A stretch of 28,958 nucleotides of DNA from Armadillidium nasatum (taxonomy: Eukaryota; Arthropoda; Malacostraca; Isopoda; Armadillidiidae). Location of the stretch: the NCBI GenBank assembly GCA_009176605.1, contig SEYY01010663.1:1-28958 (forward strand), in the 5' to 3' direction. Under the pieces are notes generated by a model. It worked only from the letters and a program-made list of their open reading frames with translations. It was not told the origin of the DNA and ran no database searches. The translations under genes and the position numbers were made by a program. Positions 1 through 28,958 of this stretch are shown one piece after another; position 1 is the stretch's first letter; each line of letters begins with the position of its first letter.

Positions 1-877
<877 letters not shown>

Positions 878-986
878 ACTTTTTTAAAAAAAAAAAAATT
901 TTTTTGGTCTTAGTATTTTAGTATTTCGAAAACAAAAACGCTCTGTAATATACCAAAAATATCAATATGATGACAAAAAATGAATG

Positions 987-10963
<9,977 letters not shown>

Positions 10964-10967
10964 ATTA

Positions 10968-11086
<119 letters not shown>

Positions 11087-11100
11087 AAAATTATCGATGA

Positions 11101-11345
11101 AGTTTTTTCATTTAGCTTTCTTTATTCAGAGTAATTTTACCTTTGCAATTATTATAAATTACTTGACTAACACTAATTTATTATTATTACTAATATTTAT
11201 ATATATATGGAAATATTAGATAAGACATATCAATATAAAAACAATTTCATTTTGCTTTCTTTATTCAGAGAAATTATACTTTTACAGTTTTATAAATGAC
11301 TTGACTGACAATAAGTCATTCAATAATTTATTATTATTAATTTTA
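11101..11345. repeat. divergent tandem duplication, about 150 bp period
   Basis: Two copies share CTTTCTTTATTCAGAG, a downstream TTATAAAT and ACTTGACT, and a TTTATTATTATTA tail: 11101-11190 and 11246-11340. A second, more diverged part lies between them. Nothing coding is seen. Confidence 0.5.
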
Positions 11346-12395
<1,050 letters not shown>

Positions 12396-12623
12396 ATTGA
12401 GAAAAGTACTAGTTTTTCAGTATCATTATATATTCCAGATACAACTTCTATAAAGATATCAAAGTCTGAGAACACTACGTCTGCAGACATTCAGGAGTGC
12501 AAGAATGTTGATGGAAGTTCCACTTCTGACTCCTCCAATATATCAGATGAATTATTTTTAAAATTAAATGTTCTGATTGGAAAGATGTCTGCAGACTCAC
12601 ATGCTAATCATCATGATATATAA
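12396..12623 (+). CDS. orphan C-terminal coding exon, product unknown
   Basis: An open frame follows the (TA)n array and ends at TAA 12621-12623. The acceptor could be TATAAG at 12395, TTTTTCAG at 12420 or TATTCCAG at 12438. It reads [20 protein letters not shown], then a Ser-rich stretch, then [20 protein letters not shown]. Codon use and an acidic/Ser-rich composition look protein-coding, but I recognise no family. It is not an SLC17 sequence. It may be the 3' end of an otherwise missing gene or element. Confidence 0.35.
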   Translation: MEKSTSFSVSLYIPDTTSIKISKSENTTSADIQECKNVDGSSTSDSSNISDELFLKLNVLIGKMSADSHANHHDI

Positions 12624-13837
<1,214 letters not shown>

Positions 13838-14334
13838 GAATAATTCTGAATAATTTTATATAAAAAAGTATAAGGAAATATGCAAATTAATATTTTAAAA
13901 TTGAAGGTGGTGAAAAATTGAAAAGAGTGGAAACCTGGCCACTGCATATTTAAAAATGACTATTCAGTAGTACTTTTTATAAATACAAATGGGTAAGACT
14001 AGTATATCTAGAACAAAATATGATTTTTTTTTTTTACAGAAATATTTGACAAAAATAGGACTGAAAATGAAGGGGAATAAATTTCATACAAATTTTTCGA
14101 CACATTTAATTTGTCAAAATAACTTGATAACTGGCTGAAGATAGATAAATCATAGATATTTTGTTATTCTTGAACTTTTCATGTTGATTCCACCAAAAAA
14201 GTTGCATTTCTATGAATACCCATAATTATGAAACTTCAAAATTAAAATAAATTTTTTTTTGAGGACAACTTTTTCTTCCCATGAAATGTTTATGAAATTT
14301 TCTGTGGTTGTAAAGTTGAGCAATTCATTTTTTA

Positions 14335-14935
14335 TTTAGAACAATATTTTGTATACCCAATGATTTTGATGCTGTACATGGAAATTTTTTAAACAAAATT
14401 GACATGCACAGTACCAAATGGTTGGGTATACAAACATTTTCCTATATAAAAAATGTGTAACCTGCCCAACTATATAACCTATGAAGTTTTTTTTTTTCAT
14501 ATCCAATCATTCTGTTAAGCATTGGAAAATTTTAACAGATTTTGTTTTTTTCCCCACATACAGCAACAAAATGGTTAAGTATTCAAAAAATCTTTGAATA
14601 AAAAATGTGTATCTCACCCAACTGTGTAACCTCTGTAAACAAATTTTTATATCCAATCATTTTAGTGCTATGAAGGGAAATTTTTTTAAAATTTTCTAAT
14701 TCAGAGCAACAAAATAGTTGGGTATAAAAATTTTTTTCAGATGCACATTTTTTATTTAGTAAATTTCTTGGCATATTCAACCATTTTGGTACTGTAGGGA
14801 GAAAATTTTTTTAAACATTTTCTGTATACAGAGCATCAAAATCATTGTGTATACAAAGTATTAGCTATACTATGGTATTAGTCTAAAATAAAAAAATGTG
14901 CATCTCTCCCAACTATACAACCTCTGAAAATTTAA
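14335..14935. repeat. degenerate ~150-bp tandem array, about four units
   Basis: A motif like TATACCCAATCATTTTGGTG recurs at 14352, 14498, 14648 and 14772 (spacing 146, 150, 124). Each is followed by GGAAATTTTTTTAAA, then CAACAAAATGGTTGGGTATA, AAAAAATGTGTATCTC and CCCAACTATATAACCTC. The first and third motifs are inverted relatives (ATACCCAA and TTGGGTAT), so each unit can fold back on itself. No coding potential. Confidence 0.6.
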
Positions 14936-26954
<12,019 letters not shown>

Positions 26955-27600
26955 AGTGATCACTTAAGTCATCAACGAAGAGAGCAGTTAAATTTCTTCG
27001 GAGATGATAACATCGGGGAAAAAAATTTCTATATTTTTGTATTCAATTAGTTTTAACACAGAATAATAGGTAATTTGTGTGCTCTGGGCATGAATTTTCA
27101 CTCGGTTTTGCACTCTATCAGGTCCTGATTTTGCTCAACATCCTCCTCCTTCATCATATTCATAAAAAAAGTTTTTTCTCAATACTCTCAAAGTCTTTTT
27201 GCAGTTACACATATGCAACTAGGTAATTATCTAGATATTTGAACCTATTGTTTTAGTATTGTTATATTGTCTCTATTTATTTGCAACTCCCTAAAAATAT
27301 TTTTACTAGTATCATTTTTACCCATTTTTAATATTATTAACGTAAGTAATAAATCTCATAGGATTCTTGAAATTTCTAGAGGGTTCCTGTTTTCTGTAAA
27401 ATATTCAAGAACGACAACTAAAATATATAATAGCGACTCGTTTTCGGAGTTTATCAGCCAAATATCAATCAGTTAATCAGTTAGTCAATCTCAGTCTTTA
27501 CTTACTGTCGGAGGAAAAATGTAATTAATTCACCTTTAGTGAGCTAAGATCAAATCATATTTCCTCCTCGGTATATCACCAAGTTTAAGTTATGAAAATA
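26955..27600. other. SLC17 3' flank
   Basis: Probable 3' UTR and intergenic DNA. AATAAA at 27348-27353 is a possible poly(A) signal. No other gene is seen. Confidence 0.35.
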
Positions 27601-27603
27601 ATC

Positions 27604-27962
27604 AAGACGGGAAAATTTGACGGTCCACGAATAAAGAACGTTAATTAAATACAACAATTTTCCTACTGTCATGAATTATCGGGAGAAAAATGCATGGTTC
27701 TCATTTGTTGTCTTAGTAGAAAACTTTTTGGGCAATTATGGGGCAGAAGACTATGAAGAAATGGTAAAAAAAATATTTGAAAGACTACAAAGAGTTAGGT
27801 TGCAATATGAGAGTAAAAATGTATTTTTATCTTGACCAATTTCCTAGTAATTTAGATGATGTAAGTGACGAACAAGAGGAGAGATTCCACCAAGATATCA
27901 AAATTATGGAGGAACGGTACCAAGGGCCATGGGATTCCCACATGATGGCTTTTTACTGCTAG
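27604..27962 (+). pseudogene. frameshifted remnant of an arthropod repeat-type protein family
   Basis: Three frames give consecutive family-like pieces: KTGKFDGPRIKN (27604 on), PTVMNYREKNAWFSFVVLVE then NFLGN..DYEEMVKKIFERL (about 27665-27770), and ELGCNMRVKMYF..FPSNLD then DVSDEQEERFHQDIKIMEER and YQGPWDSHMMAFYC before a stop at 27960. I recall a multicopy arthropod family with GxxVGPxIRxLM, EKxAWxxFxxVxxNFLGN, LGCNMSxKxHFLHSHL and ERFHQDIxxMExRYQGxW in this order. Its function is unknown to me and it may be transposon-borne. At least two frameshifts and an in-frame stop make this copy dead, unless the breaks are sequencing errors. Confidence 0.6.
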
Positions 27963-28958
27963 TGATTGAAAAAAGATGTGCCATCAACAAACAAATACGC
28001 TGAAAAGTCTTATAAAGGAAATTTTTGCCGCAGTGAAAGTATATATTTTTTTTAAAAGTTATTTCTATCGTTATTATGTCATTATTCTGTAGTGGAAACT
28101 GTTTGTATTCATAAAACCTGAAAATATTTCTTAACACAGGACATTTTTTTCCTAATTTGAAAAATCATGAAAATGGTCCATAGGCTGTTGACATGAATCA
28201 GAACCTGGCAGAGCCAATCGAATTGAAATTCTTATTCAACGTACTCAAATTCACTCATGTTTCAGGTATCATTCAATAAAATACATATTCCCCAGTGTAA
28301 TTGTTTGATTGTTTCTGGAATTAGCTTTCAGACAATAGCAAGAAGATTTTTTTTCCATTTCCTCTTTTCCAATTATTTTCTCGGTGAACGAGTTGTCCTT
28401 TAATTTATTTGTGCTTAATAATTTAAAGACCTCTTACACTTAGCAAATAAACTTTTACACTCACTACGTTTACTTACCTTTTAAATGGGTTTGTATGATT
28501 ACGCTGCAGCAAATAGTTGAACAGGATACATCTCATTACACAACGAGATAGATTTTAGGGGTAAAGTAGTATTATTCTGAGATTTTAAAGAATCATTTCA
28601 TTTATTAGGGTAGGATACAAATTTTTTTTTTTAATTAATTTTTGACCGATTTTTTATGAAATCTGCTGAAGGGTATTTGCATTGCAACGCACTGAAAAAA
28701 AGTCGATTTCTAACGTTACTCTGTATAATGGTTTGAAAGTTTTTTGGAAAATTTACACTTGAAAAAAGTGAATAGCGAGGAAAAACTACTGGTCGAAATC
28801 ACATGAAAATTGAACTTTATATTCACAAATGTATTAGCTACAAACGTAATGATACGATTTTTGATATCTCTTAAGAAAAAAAAAGTTTTTTTCCATTTTC
28901 TGATCAACTGTTAAAAAATTTTGCGAAAATTTACCTCCCGGACAAAAGAGTTAAAAAA
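27963..28958. other. AT-rich sequence, nothing recognised
   Basis: No exon, repeat unit, RNA gene or element end could be supported on either strand to the window edge. Confidence 0.35.

Noticed and set aside
14583..14780. Minus-strand 65-codon frame beginning MNMPRNLLNKK
   Set aside because: It lies wholly in the degenerate tandem array and is not conserved between units.

Overview
The window is eukaryotic and very AT-rich. Genes have short exons with GT..AG introns, and microsatellites are unusually dense: about 18 (TA)n arrays, an 875-bp (AG)n block, several (AAT)n blocks and poly-T runs. The mix of an SLC17-type transporter, LINEs with RT remnants, MITEs and a repeat-family ORF I associate with arthropods suggests an arthropod, possibly a crustacean. 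That placement is an inference with low to moderate confidence. Most long open frames are artefacts of (TA)n read as Tyr-Ile. The genes below were found by joining short exons whose splice sites, phases and protein motifs agree.

Layout. 1-875: (AG)n. 1551-6995, minus strand: a multi-exon gene (at least five exons) resembling a large uncharacterised metazoan family often labelled SAMD3-like. A LINE fragment (3499-4242, minus) lies in one of its introns, and its last exon carries a one-base frame break. 7731-10963, minus strand: a two-exon, 871-residue CACTA/EnSpm-like transposase-type gene with a Cys-rich first exon, zinc fingers and a plausible D..D..E triad. 11.1-17.1 kb: mostly repeats, namely a hAT-like MITE inside (TA)n, a second element end, a degenerate ~150-bp tandem array and LINE 3' ends. 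It also holds one orphan C-terminal coding exon at 12396-12623. 17213-26954, plus strand: an SLC17-family (major facilitator) transporter. Seven canonical exon blocks cover about transmembrane segments 5-12; the N-terminal exons were not found. 27604-27962: a frameshifted pseudogene of a repeat-type family. The last kilobase is featureless.

Two observations stand out. (1) In all three main genes, (TA)n arrays end 1-16 nt before 3' splice sites. I count six introns supported by coding phase plus three candidates, so the arrays occupy the usual polypyrimidine-tract position. (2) A 212-bp Tc1/mariner-type MITE sits inside a coding exon of the SLC17 gene, splitting the family motif around HPRIS. 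Its insertion supplies a GT donor at the target site and a TTTCCAG acceptor in the right inverted repeat. Splicing these would restore the frame and leave ten extra residues, a candidate newborn transposon-derived intron.

The genes are not an operon. The transposase-type gene and the SAMD3-like gene are adjacent, co-oriented and might belong to one element, but no terminal repeats were found to prove it. Three separate one-base frame conflicts (two of them in otherwise good genes) could be real lesions or assembly errors.
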